Shown here piece by piece: positions 35,274-43,889 of a stretch of 64,000 bases of DNA (position 1 is the stretch's first letter; the number at the start of each line of letters is the position of its first letter). The notes under the pieces were generated by a model that made no database searches, had not been told where the DNA came from, and was given only the letters and a program-made list of their open reading frames with translations. The DNA is taken from positions 62,001-126,000 of the forward strand of contig JAFRXI010000037.1 of the NCBI GenBank assembly GCA_017437755.1, read 5' to 3'. Origin of the DNA: Bacteroidales bacterium. GTDB taxonomy: Bacteria > Bacteroidota > Bacteroidia > Bacteroidales > UBA932. Both the position numbers and the translations under genes were made by a program.

Positions 35274-37178
35274 TTAAATGACTTTTATTGCACCGAACTT
35301 GCAGCGGGAGATGCACATGCCGCAGCGGATGCACTTTTCCGGATTGATGACAAAAGGCTTGCGGACCTCGCCGGCGATGGCATCGGCAGGGCAGCCGCGT
35401 GCGCAGGCGCTGCAGCCGCGGCAGAGTACCGGGTCGATGCTGTAGGTCAGGAGGGCCTTGCACTTGCGGGCCCGGCAGATGTGGTCCCTTACATGCTCCT
35501 CGTATTCGTCGCGGAAGTTGGCCATGGTGCTCAGGACCGGGTTGGGCGAAGTCTGCCCGAGGCCGCAGAGGGCCGTGTCCTTGATGACCTTTGCAAGGTT
35601 CTCAAGCTTGTCCAGGTCTTCCATCGTGCCGCGTCCGTCGGTGATGCGGGTGAGGATTTCCAGCATCCTGCGGTTTCCGATACGGCAGGGGGTGCACTTT
35701 CCGCATGACTCGTCCACGGTGAATTCCAGGAAGAACTTGGCCACGGAGACCATGCAGTCGTCCTCGTCCATCACTATCATACCGCCGGATCCCATCATCG
35801 AGCCGGCTGCTGCAAGGCTCTCATAATCAATGGGAATGTCCAGGTGCTTCTCCGTAAGGCAACCTCCGGAGGGGCCTCCGGTCTGGACGGCCTTGAACTT
35901 CTTCCCGTTCTTTACGCCGCCGCCGATGTCGTAGATGATCTCACGCAGGGTGGTTCCCATGGGAACCTCGATGAGGCCCACGTTGTTGATCTTTCCGGCA
36001 AGGGCGAAAACCTTGGTACCCTTGGACTTTTCAGTTCCGATGGAGGAGAACCACTGAGGTCCCCTGGTGAGGATGACCGGCACGTTTGCAAGTGTTTCCA
36101 CATTGTTCACGTTGGTGGGCCTCCCCATGTAGCCGGCTTCGGCGGGGAACGGCGGCTTGAGCGTGGGCTCTCCGCGCTTTCCTTCCATGGAATGGATGAG
36201 GGCGGTCTCCTCTCCGCAGACGAAGGCGCCTGCGCCGTAGCGGATGGTGATGTCAAAGTCGAATCCGGTGCCGAGGATGTCCTTGCCCAGGAGCCCGAGT
36301 TCGCGGGCCTGGGAAATCGCCACCTGAAGGCGGTGGACAGCAAGGGGATACTCGGCCCTGATGTATATGAGTCCGTGATGTGCGTTGATGCAGTAGCCGC
36401 AGATCATCATGGCTTCGATCACCGAATTGGGGTCTCCCTCCATGATGGAACGGTCCATGAATGCTCCCGGGTCGCCCTCGTCGGCGTTGCACACGACGTA
36501 TTTGTCGGGGGCGTCGAACTTGCGGGCTATCTCCCACTTCACTCCGGTGGGAAAGCCTGCGCCTCCGCGGCCGCGGAGACCGGATGCCTTGATGTCGGAG
36601 AGCACGTCGAGGCTGTCGCGGCCGAGGCTGTCGGACAGGGCCTTGTAGCCGTCCCGGGCTATGTATTCCATGATGTTCTCGGGATCGATGAAGCCGCAGT
36701 TCCTCAGGGCTATCCTCATCTGCTTGCGGTAGAAGTTCATGTGCTTGGAGTCGCTGATGTGCACTCCCTTGCCGGGGTCGGTGTATAGCAGCCTCTCCAC
36801 CCTGTTCCCACCAATTATATGGGAGGTGACAATCTCTTCCACGTCGTCCGGGCGGACCGAAGTGTAGAAGGTGTTGTCGGGAACGATCTTCACGATGGGG
36901 CCTTTTTCACAGAACCCGAAGCAGCCGGGCACTATTACCTCCACCTTGTCGGCGATTCCGTGACTCTCAAGTGACGAGTGGAAATTTTCAACGATTCTAG
37001 CGCTTTCAGAGGCTTTGCAACCGGTTCCGCCGCAGCAGAGAACCTGCATGTGCGGCGTCCCTTTCCCGAGTCCGGCGGACTCTTCGGAAACTACACTGTC
37101 GCTCTCCTCCCTGACGGCAAGCTTCTTTATCGCTTTCCGTCTGATGCTTTCCAGGGCATCGGCTGAGGTGATTTTCAT
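35274..37178 (-). CDS. hydB: [FeFe]-hydrogenase flavin subunit HydB (NuoF-like)
   Basis: 634 residues, three parts. An N-terminal thioredoxin-like [2Fe-2S] domain (LCCGGTGCKAS, GCFGFCEKGP); a NuoF core with the NADH/FMN motif GRGGAGFPTGVKW, CNADEGDPGAFMDRS and the cluster motif ESCGKCTPCRIG; and a C-terminal pair of [4Fe-4S] clusters (CRGCSACARGCP, CIRCGMCISRCK). This composition, larger than NuoF of complex I, is that of the bifurcating hydrogenases first defined in Thermotoga. It leads the operon, nine bases before hydA, from the promoter at 37213-37243. Confidence 0.96.
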   Translation of the reverse strand: MKITSADALESIRRKAIKKLAVREESDSVVSEESAGLGKGTPHMQVLCCGGTGCKASESARIVENFHSSLESHGIADKVEVIVPGCFGFCEKGPIVKIVPDNTFYTSVRPDDVEEIVTSHIIGGNRVERLLYTDPGKGVHISDSKHMNFYRKQMRIALRNCGFIDPENIMEYIARDGYKALSDSLGRDSLDVLSDIKASGLRGRGGAGFPTGVKWEIARKFDAPDKYVVCNADEGDPGAFMDRSIMEGDPNSVIEAMMICGYCINAHHGLIYIRAEYPLAVHRLQVAISQARELGLLGKDILGTGFDFDITIRYGAGAFVCGEETALIHSMEGKRGEPTLKPPFPAEAGYMGRPTNVNNVETLANVPVILTRGPQWFSSIGTEKSKGTKVFALAGKINNVGLIEVPMGTTLREIIYDIGGGVKNGKKFKAVQTGGPSGGCLTEKHLDIPIDYESLAAAGSMMGSGGMIVMDEDDCMVSVAKFFLEFTVDESCGKCTPCRIGNRRMLEILTRITDGRGTMEDLDKLENLAKVIKDTALCGLGQTSPNPVLSTMANFRDEYEEHVRDHICRARKCKALLTYSIDPVLCRGCSACARGCPADAIAGEVRKPFVINPEKCIRCGMCISRCKFGAIKVI

Positions 37179-37212
37179 ATTTTGTTAAAAGATTGAAACA
37201 AGTTTTAGGGTG

Positions 37213-37243
37213 CGAAGTTACAATTTTTTAACATTATGTCAAA
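37213..37243 (-). promoter_or_regulatory. Promoter of the hydBAC operon
   Basis: Minus strand TTTG (37243-37240), 19-base spacer and TAACTTCG (37220-37213), one mismatch to TAnnTTTG. The start falls near 37209, giving a leader of about 30 bases before hydB. It lies just after the stop of the TolC-like gene. Confidence 0.65.
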
Positions 37244-37248
37244 TAATA

Positions 37249-38760
37249 CTATCTGTTATTTGGATTTTTTTCTTCGGCCTTGAGATCGGAAACATACCTT
37301 CCCTCGGCCTTCATCAGCTGCGAAGCGGCCCGCTGGAGCTCCACTCCGGCGTCGAGGTATCCGATGTGGGCCTGCAGCCAGCCGGTCTGGGCCATCAGCA
37401 CGGTGCCGGTCTCGATTACGCCGGCCTCGAAGCCGACCGTGGCCGCCCTGAGGTTCTCCTCGGCGCTTTCCATGCTGCTTTCCAGCATCCGGAGCTTCTC
37501 AAGGGCTTCGTCGTACAGCTTCCTCTGGCGTGTGACCTGCAGGTTGATCAGGTCGCGGGCGTCGTCATAGCGGTCCTGGTACAGGGAGGCCTCGGCCTTG
37601 GCCTTACGGGTTTTCTGCAGGGCCTCGAATCCGTGGAAAATAGGTATCTGGACCATTACCCCGACGGAGAAGTTGGATCCCCATTCCTTCTGGAATCCGT
37701 TGTAAGCGCTGGGGTTGGTGATGTAGAAATTGCCCATGAGGGCCACCCTGGGCATCATGTCGGCCCTGGCCATGTCGGCCTGCCTGAGATAGATCTGCGA
37801 TGCGAGGGCGAGGCTTCTGGTCTCGGGCCTGTCCTCCAGGATGCTGTCCATGTCCTTGTAGTCCATGGCGGCGGGAACGGGAATCACCTCCACGTCCTCG
37901 TCGGCGAGGGTTATCTGCGTCTGCAGGGGGAGTCCGGTCTTCTGGCAGAGAAGCATCTTGGAAAGGGCGAGCCCGTTGGTGGCCTGGGTAAGCAGAAGGT
38001 CGGCTTCGTTGGCCTTGACCTTGATCTGCAGGAGGTCGGACTTGGTCTTCACCCCCGCATCCATGCCCACGGCGGCGTCCTTCTCCAGCTTGTGAAGCAG
38101 GTCGGCGTAGGCCGAAGCCAGCCGTTTCTTCCCGGCGATGGCCACGATCTGCCAGTAGGCTTCGTCCACGTCGGTGACGGTCTGGGCGTACTGCATGTCG
38201 TATCCGGCCACCGAGAGTTCCTCGGCCAGGGCGGCCATCCGGTTGGCATTGACTATCTTGCCTCCCACGAACACCGGCTGCTTGAGGGTGACGGCACCTA
38301 TGAAAAGATTATGTATGTCGACCTCGAATGCGTCGTGGATTTCCTGGGCGATGTTCTGGATTGGACCGGATATGCTCACGTGGCCAATGGACGTTCCCGT
38401 CGCTTCCTCCAGGATGCTGATGAGCTGCTGGCCTTCGGCGCTCTCCAGGAAGGAATCGGCCAGTTTTCCCGCCGTCCATGCCCTGGTGACGATGTCTTCC
38501 GATATGAGCTGGGGATTCTTATATGTATACATGTATGCGCCGGTGGCGCTTATTTCAGGGAAGTAATTGGCCATGGCTATCTTCCTGTCATAGCCTGCCA
38601 TCTCCACTTTGGTGCGGGCCTGGTCCAGGTCGCGGCTGTTCCCGACGGCGAGCTGCCTGCATTCGTCGAGGGTGAGGATCCTGCTTTGGGGATCCTCTTC
38701 AGCGGCCGCTCCCCATGGCAGGATGAGTGCCAGTGCCAATATGGTGCAAATCTTTTTCAT
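37249..38760 (-). CDS. TolC-family outer-membrane efflux protein
   Basis: 503 residues from ATG 38760. Signal peptide ending GAAAEE; the rest is the long alpha-helical and barrel pattern of outer-membrane efflux factors (ILTLDECRQLAVGNSRDL at the start, then two similar halves with heptad-like helices, e.g. LLHKLEKDAAVGMDAGVKTKSDLLQIKVKANEADLL, split into shorter motifs). Family partners, an inner-membrane pump and a periplasmic adaptor, are not adjacent. It diverges from an AraC regulator, a plausible controller. A GTG at 38784 lies within the -7 box and can be excluded as start. Confidence 0.93.
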   Translation of the reverse strand: MKKICTILALALILPWGAAAEEDPQSRILTLDECRQLAVGNSRDLDQARTKVEMAGYDRKIAMANYFPEISATGAYMYTYKNPQLISEDIVTRAWTAGKLADSFLESAEGQQLISILEEATGTSIGHVSISGPIQNIAQEIHDAFEVDIHNLFIGAVTLKQPVFVGGKIVNANRMAALAEELSVAGYDMQYAQTVTDVDEAYWQIVAIAGKKRLASAYADLLHKLEKDAAVGMDAGVKTKSDLLQIKVKANEADLLLTQATNGLALSKMLLCQKTGLPLQTQITLADEDVEVIPVPAAMDYKDMDSILEDRPETRSLALASQIYLRQADMARADMMPRVALMGNFYITNPSAYNGFQKEWGSNFSVGVMVQIPIFHGFEALQKTRKAKAEASLYQDRYDDARDLINLQVTRQRKLYDEALEKLRMLESSMESAEENLRAATVGFEAGVIETGTVLMAQTGWLQAHIGYLDAGVELQRAASQLMKAEGRYVSDLKAEEKNPNNR

Positions 38761-38781
38761 GCCGTTTGCAAGACTGGGTGA

Positions 38782-38789
38782 CAAATATA
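38782..38789 (-). promoter_or_regulatory. -7 element of the TolC-like gene
   Basis: Minus strand TATATTTG, a full match, 21 bases before ATG 38760. Confidence 0.65.
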
Positions 38790-38838
38790 CTGCTTTATTG
38801 TCAAAAGGGGAAATATTCTTGAAATTGCAATAATTCAG

Positions 38839-38846
38839 TATATTTG
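38839..38846 (+). promoter_or_regulatory. -7 element of the AraC-family gene
   Basis: TATATTTG, a full match, 33 bases before ATG 38880. A TTG start at 38850 would coincide with the transcription start. The two divergent -7 boxes are 49 bases apart. Confidence 0.65.
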
Positions 38847-38879
38847 TAATTGACTTTTGGAGTAATTGACCACTTGACG

Positions 38880-39812
38880 ATGAACGCCGATTTCTTGACT
38901 ATAGATATCTCCAAACTTAAGTCCGCCGAGCCGGCTTTGGAGAACTACACCGTGGACGGTGACCTGATGGTAGTCGAACTCGGGGGGGATTCCATGGACG
39001 TCAGCAAACGGACGCTGAACCTGCTGGCCCATCCCCTGCGTTTTGACGGATATCTGATCTTTTTCTGCGTGACGGGCGGTTTCCGGCTGGAAATCAATCT
39101 CAAGACCTATGACTTGGGCCCGGGTTCAATGGTGGGGATCCTTCCGGGGAGCATCGTGAGGATGCCGGGGGGAGATGCGGCGGACCTGTTTTCCGGCAGG
39201 ACCGTGGTCTTTGGCGTATCCATTTCGTTTGCATCCAGCCTCCACATCGACCTTTCCAAGATATTCTCCGGCAAGCTGGGCGCGTTTACCTGCCCCTTCG
39301 TCAAACTTGACAGCGGGCACCTGAAACTGGGGAAAGAATTCCTGGAACTCGGCAACCACCCGATGTCGATGCCCCTTAAATACAAGAAGGAGGCGCTCGG
39401 ATCCCTGATTTCATCCATTGTTTATACAGCGGTGGACCTTTGGAAGGAGACCTCGCCCGCGGAGGGGACCGGGGGCGTGGCCCCGACCAGGCAATCAATG
39501 GTATTCGACCGGTTCATGGCCCTTGTCTCCGAGTACCATACCCGAGAAAGGGGGATGGCCTTCTATGCCGGCAAACTCAGCCTTACCCCAAAGTACCTTT
39601 CAAAGATAGTGAGGCAGGCTTCCGGAAGGAGCGCCCCCGACTGGATTGATTCATACGTAATACTTGAGGCCAAGCACATGCTCCGCTATTCCGACTCCAC
39701 CATAAAGGAGATAGTCTTCAGGCTGAATTTCCCCAACCAGAGCGTGTTCTACAAGTTTTTCAAGGCCCACACCGGGATAACTCCCAGCGAGTATCGCAGG
39801 AACAGGGTGTAA
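38880..39812 (+). CDS. AraC-family transcriptional regulator
   Basis: 310 residues from ATG 38880. The N-terminal ~190 residues look like an AraC/cupin-like ligand domain (GGFRLEINLKTYDLGPGSMVG). The C-terminal ~100 residues hold two helix-turn-helix units: MAFYAGKLSLTPKYLSKIVRQASG and IKEIVFRLNFPNQSVFYKFFKAHTGITPSEYR, shown here as motifs longer than one helix but continuous in the protein. It binds DNA as an activator or repressor. Neighbours suggest the divergent TolC-like gene or the downstream ompA-like gene as targets. Confidence 0.93.
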   Translation: MNADFLTIDISKLKSAEPALENYTVDGDLMVVELGGDSMDVSKRTLNLLAHPLRFDGYLIFFCVTGGFRLEINLKTYDLGPGSMVGILPGSIVRMPGGDAADLFSGRTVVFGVSISFASSLHIDLSKIFSGKLGAFTCPFVKLDSGHLKLGKEFLELGNHPMSMPLKYKKEALGSLISSIVYTAVDLWKETSPAEGTGGVAPTRQSMVFDRFMALVSEYHTRERGMAFYAGKLSLTPKYLSKIVRQASGRSAPDWIDSYVILEAKHMLRYSDSTIKEIVFRLNFPNQSVFYKFFKAHTGITPSEYRRNRV

Positions 39813-39820
39813 AAAGGTGG

Positions 39821-39832
39821 TTCTACGTAGAA
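39821..39832. promoter_or_regulatory. 12-bp palindrome upstream of the OmpA-family gene
   Basis: TTCTACGTAGAA is a perfect palindrome lying 8-19 bases before the putative -33 box and 9 bases after the AraC-gene stop. A possible operator; no protein can be assigned. Confidence 0.35.
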
Positions 39833-39839
39833 TTAACTA

Positions 39840-39870
39840 TTGTTTTGGTGAGAAAATTAGCATATTTTTG
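39840..39870 (+). promoter_or_regulatory. Promoter of the OmpA-family gene
   Basis: TATTTTTG (39863-39870) is a full -7 match, with TTG (39840-39842) 20 bases upstream as a -33 box. The start near 39875 gives a leader of about 22 bases. Confidence 0.6.
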
Positions 39871-39896
39871 CGATTAGGACTATTATTTATAAAGTT

Positions 39897-41477
39897 ATGT
39901 CAAAACATGCCTTGATTCTAACCGTCGCAGCCCTGTTCATCTCGGGCGCGGTCATGGCCCAGGAAAACAATTCCGGGAAAGTCGATTTCTATGAGGTTGT
40001 TCCAAGACACGAGTTCGTGATTGACGGATTCGGAGGGATTTCCACGTTCCTTTACAAGATAGACGGGACATGGCCTCAGATACTCTCTACCGACGCCCTT
40101 GGCGGCGGAGGCGGAATCAACTATATCTGGCACTTCCATCCCAACGTGGGTCTCATGCTCGGTGCTGACTTCGCCCTTTACCGCGGAGCATTCAAATCCG
40201 CCGAGGACCAGTGGATATGGACATGCGAGAAAGTGGAATTTGACGGGGCGGACCGTCTTTCCGTAGTCGGCGTCAGCGATTTCCTCGAGAAGCAGAGGTA
40301 CATGGCCGTACAGGTGCCCCTCATGTTCCAGTTCATGGCACCCATGGGCCGCGGCAACAACTTCTTCTATGCCGCGATAGGTGCCAGGGCCGGCTTCAAC
40401 GTGGGTGCAAAATGGAATGCAGAAGCCGTCCACATGCGCTCGTCATACGGTCCGTTTACCGGTTGGGCGTATGAACCCGGAGAGTGGTTCTTCCCCGGAA
40501 CGGAACCCGGCACTGATATCTGGATGGACTATTGCGATGATTACAGTCCCAATCTTGGCGGTAAGGCCGACGGTTCCGGAACCACCGGAACAGCCGATTT
40601 CAAGGGGAATTACAAGGCCGACGGCGACCTTGCCGTGAAGCTCCTGAACGTCATGGCTTCCGCCGAACTCGGTTTCCGCTGGAAACTCGGCAACGGCTGG
40701 GGCCTCTATACCGGCATCTATGCGGACTACGGCTTCCTTCCTTTCAACAAGTGCGGCAACAACGCCATAATATCTTCGGACGGTCCCACGCCCACCCAGA
40801 TGCCTGACGACAAGGCCCATTCCATAATGAATTCGCAGCAGGCTCCTCCCATTACGGGAACTACCAGTGAGGGTGACTGGAATATCAAGCTCGGAAACGT
40901 CCAGCCTCTCCGAGTTTCCACTGCAGGTGCCGGCCTCAAGCTGAAGCTCGCATTCGGAAAGGTCAACAAGCGTCCGGTCCCCGTCCCGGTCATCATCCCT
41001 CCCAAGCCCGACACCGTTGTGAAGACCGTGTATGTGCGTGACACCGTGGAGAAGGTAAAGACCGTGCGTGACACCGTGGAGAAGGTGGTCCGTGACACCG
41101 TGGTGGTTATCAAGGAAGTCCCGGTGGAGATCCAGGAGACCATGAGGGAGCTCTCCAACACCCTCTTCGAGTTTGACAAGTTCAACCTCTCCAAGGAGGC
41201 CCGCGCCGCCCTCGACAAGGTTGCCGACTGGCTCAAGGCCAATCCGGACCTCGACGTTGAGATTTCCGGCCATACCGACGGCAAGGGAAGCGTCGAGTAC
41301 AACCAGAAGCTTTCCGAGAACCGCGCCAAGAGCGTGTACGACTACTTCGTGGACCATGGCGTAAGCGCTTACCGACTGTCTTACAAGGGCTACGGCAAAC
41401 TGCAGCCGATCGCCACCAACGAGACCGACGAAGGCCGCCAGCTCAACCGCCGCGTGGAACTGAAGATTCTGCAGTAA
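39897..41477 (+). CDS. OmpA-family outer-membrane protein
   Basis: 526 residues. A signal ending GAVMAQE, then ~330 residues of an outer-membrane beta-barrel (alternating strands such as HPNVGLMLGADFALYRG and NGWGLYTGIYADYGF), a linker built of VRDTVEKV repeats (~residues 375-400), and a C-terminal peptidoglycan-binding OmpA domain with NTLFEFDKFNLSKEA and ISGHTDGKGS, ending LNRRVELKIL. It ties the outer membrane to the cell wall and is probably abundant. It is monocistronic: own promoter and a strong terminator at 41501-41530. Confidence 0.95.
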   Translation: MSKHALILTVAALFISGAVMAQENNSGKVDFYEVVPRHEFVIDGFGGISTFLYKIDGTWPQILSTDALGGGGGINYIWHFHPNVGLMLGADFALYRGAFKSAEDQWIWTCEKVEFDGADRLSVVGVSDFLEKQRYMAVQVPLMFQFMAPMGRGNNFFYAAIGARAGFNVGAKWNAEAVHMRSSYGPFTGWAYEPGEWFFPGTEPGTDIWMDYCDDYSPNLGGKADGSGTTGTADFKGNYKADGDLAVKLLNVMASAELGFRWKLGNGWGLYTGIYADYGFLPFNKCGNNAIISSDGPTPTQMPDDKAHSIMNSQQAPPITGTTSEGDWNIKLGNVQPLRVSTAGAGLKLKLAFGKVNKRPVPVPVIIPPKPDTVVKTVYVRDTVEKVKTVRDTVEKVVRDTVVVIKEVPVEIQETMRELSNTLFEFDKFNLSKEARAALDKVADWLKANPDLDVEISGHTDGKGSVEYNQKLSENRAKSVYDYFVDHGVSAYRLSYKGYGKLQPIATNETDEGRQLNRRVELKILQ

Positions 41478-41500
41478 GGTTTTCAGTCCTGTGAAAAATG

Positions 41501-41530
41501 AGGACCCGCCACACCGGCGGGTCCTTTTTT
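41501..41530 (+). terminator. Intrinsic terminator after the OmpA-family gene
   Basis: GGACCCGCC (41502-41510) and GGCGGGTCC (41516-41524) form a perfect nine-base stem with a five-base loop, closed further by an A-T pair, followed by TTTTTT. Confidence 0.95.
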
Positions 41531-41573
41531 GTATATTTTTTACGGACTTGGAAGGATTATCGGATTATTTTGC

Positions 41574-41581
41574 TAAATTTG
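41574..41581 (+). promoter_or_regulatory. -7 element of the sugar-uptake operon
   Basis: TAAATTTG, a full match, 48 bases before the MFS start. No clear -33 box at the standard spacing. Confidence 0.55.
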
Positions 41582-41629
41582 AAGATACGTTTTTGCCGAT
41601 AATAATTATTACTATAAACTCTAAACAAC

Positions 41630-42913
41630 ATGGCAAACAAAAAAAGCAACGTCCTGGCCATTGCAATCATGTTTTTCCTCTTTGCAATGATTTCATTCGT
41701 TACAGGACTCCAGAACCCCTTCGGCGTTATCGTAAAGAGCCAGTTCGGGGCCTCCAACTTCCTTTCCCAGCTTGGTAACGCGGCAAACTTCATCGCCTAT
41801 GCGGTGATGGGCCTTCCCGCCGGGTTCATCCTTTCCAAGAAGGGTTACAAGTTCACGGCCCTCGCAGCCGTTGCGGTAGGCTTCATCGGGGTGGGCATCA
41901 CCTTCCTCTCCGGCGTGGTTGAAAGCTTCGGGGTCTATCTTCTCGGCGCCTTCGTTTCCGGCTTCTCTATGTGCATGCTCAACACAGTGGTGAACCCCAT
42001 GCTCAACACCCTCGGCGGCGGCGGCAACAAGGGTAACCAGCTCATCCAGTGGGGCGGCTCCTGCAACTCGCTGGCAGCAACCATCTGCCCGGTATTCGTG
42101 GGCTACCTCATCGGCAATGCCGCCAACGCCCGCATTTCCGACGCCAACCCCGCCCTGTTCATCGCGATGGGCGTGTTTGCCCTGGCGTTCATAATCATCC
42201 TCCTCTCCAACATCCCCGAGCCTGAACTCGAGGCCGCCTCAAAGGCCATGGAGGAGAAGAAGGAGTCCACCGGCGAGACCATCAAGGGCGCCCTTTCCTA
42301 CAAGCATTTCGTATTCGGCATCATCGCCATTTTCCTCTATGTGGGCGTCGAGGTGGGTATTCCCAACTTCGTCAACCTCTATATGACCAGCCCCGCCGTG
42401 GGCATCAGCGCCGCAGTCGCCGGCACGATCGTGGGAATGTACTGGTTCCTGATGCTCTGCGGCCGTCTGATCGGCGGCTCCATCGGCGGAAAGGTTTCCA
42501 GCAAGGCCATGATGATCACCGTTTCCTCCGTGGCGGTGTGCCTGCTTATCCTGGGTATGATCTTCGGTGACAGCGCCATGGTCAAGTTCCCGGCCATCAC
42601 CTCCGACCTCCGCTTCTCGCTCGAGGCCATTCCCCTCGGTGTGATGTTCTTCGTCCTCTGCGGCCTCTGCACCTCCGTCATGTGGGGCGCAATCTTCAAC
42701 CTCGCCGTCGAAGGCCTCGGAAAATATACCTCAATCGCTTCCGGCCTCTTCATGGTGATGGTCTGCGGCGGCGGTATACTTCCGCTCATCCAGGGCGCGG
42801 TCGCCGACGCCACCACCTACCTCACCAGCTACATCGTGGTGATCGTGGCCGTCCTCTACATCCTGTGGTTCGCCATTTCCGGCTCCAAGGTAAAGGCAAA
42901 GAAGGAGGCATAG
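41630..42913 (+). CDS. Sugar MFS transporter (FucP/GluP-like)
   Basis: 427 residues with about twelve hydrophobic segments. FAMISFVTGLQNPFG in helix 1, NPMLNTLGGGGNKGNQLIQWGG near helix 4 and WGAIFNLAVEGLGKYTSIASG near helix 10 are typical of the fucose/glucose-galactose H+ symporters of Bacteroidota. First gene of an operon with a ROK kinase one base downstream, so it probably imports a hexose or amino sugar that this kinase phosphorylates. Confidence 0.9.
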   Translation: MANKKSNVLAIAIMFFLFAMISFVTGLQNPFGVIVKSQFGASNFLSQLGNAANFIAYAVMGLPAGFILSKKGYKFTALAAVAVGFIGVGITFLSGVVESFGVYLLGAFVSGFSMCMLNTVVNPMLNTLGGGGNKGNQLIQWGGSCNSLAATICPVFVGYLIGNAANARISDANPALFIAMGVFALAFIIILLSNIPEPELEAASKAMEEKKESTGETIKGALSYKHFVFGIIAIFLYVGVEVGIPNFVNLYMTSPAVGISAAVAGTIVGMYWFLMLCGRLIGGSIGGKVSSKAMMITVSSVAVCLLILGMIFGDSAMVKFPAITSDLRFSLEAIPLGVMFFVLCGLCTSVMWGAIFNLAVEGLGKYTSIASGLFMVMVCGGGILPLIQGAVADATTYLTSYIVVIVAVLYILWFAISGSKVKAKKEA

Positions 42914-42914
42914 C

Positions 42915-43874
42915 ATGGCAAAGGATCTTGTAATCGGAATCGACATAGGCGGCCAGACCACCAAGTGCGGTATCGTGGACGCCCGCGGAACCATCCTGTC
43001 CCAGACCGTTATCCGTTCCGACAACCACACCGAGGTGGAACCTTACGTTGCGGAACTGGCGGCAGCCCTCAACCATATCATCGCCGAGGCCGGCGCCGAG
43101 GACCGTATCCGCGGAATCGGAGTGGGAGCCCCCAACGGCAACTACTACACCGGGACCATAGAGTTCGCACCCAACCTCACCTGGGGCGGCCAGCAGAAGA
43201 TAGAGTTCGCCAAGATGCTGTCGGAGGCTGTTGGCGGAATCCCCGTCTCCCTTACCAACGACGCCAACGCCGCCGCCATGGGCGAAATGACCTACGGAGC
43301 GGCCAGGGGCATGAAGAACTTTATAATGATAACCCTCGGCACCGGTGTGGGAAGCGGCATCGTCATCAATGGCGAGGTGGTCTACGGACATGACGGCTTT
43401 GCCGGCGAACTGGGCCATACCTGCGCGGTGCGCCATAACGGAAGGTCCTGCAACTGCGGCAAGAACGGCTGCCTCGAGGCTTATGCATCGGCTATCGGGG
43501 TCGCCCGTACCGCCCGCGAATGGCTGGAGATGAGCGACGAACCCTCCGTCCTGAGGAGCCTCGACAGGATTTCGTCCAAGGACGTCTATGAGGCGGCAAG
43601 GGACGGTGACGCCCTTGCAAAGAGGGTTTTCGACTTCACCGGAAGGATCCTGGGTGAGAAATTCGCCGACTTCATAGAGTTCAGCGCCCCTGAGGCCATT
43701 GTGCTGTTCGGAGGACTGGCCCGGGCAAAGGAATTCCTCACCGAGCCCATCCTCAAGGCCATGAACGAGAACGTGCTTCCCCTGTGGAGAGGCAAGGTCC
43801 AGCTGGTGTATTCCCAGCTGAAGGAATCCGACGCAGCCATCCTCGGAGCATCCGCCCTGGCTTGGGAACTGTAA
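42915..43874 (+). CDS. ROK-family sugar kinase (glucokinase-like)
   Basis: 319 residues. ATP-binding GIDIGGQTTKCG at the start, TNDANAAAMGE containing the catalytic Asp, LGTGVGSGIV, the ExGH-type segment AGELGHTCAV and the zinc motif CNCGKNGCLE define a ROK kinase. Glucose or N-acetyl-hexosamines are likely substrates. The gene lies between two carriers, one base after the first and 15 before the second, which fits uptake followed by phosphorylation. Confidence 0.93.
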   Translation: MAKDLVIGIDIGGQTTKCGIVDARGTILSQTVIRSDNHTEVEPYVAELAAALNHIIAEAGAEDRIRGIGVGAPNGNYYTGTIEFAPNLTWGGQQKIEFAKMLSEAVGGIPVSLTNDANAAAMGEMTYGAARGMKNFIMITLGTGVGSGIVINGEVVYGHDGFAGELGHTCAVRHNGRSCNCGKNGCLEAYASAIGVARTAREWLEMSDEPSVLRSLDRISSKDVYEAARDGDALAKRVFDFTGRILGEKFADFIEFSAPEAIVLFGGLARAKEFLTEPILKAMNENVLPLWRGKVQLVYSQLKESDAAILGASALAWEL

Positions 43875-43889
43875 GGTAAACACTTTATT

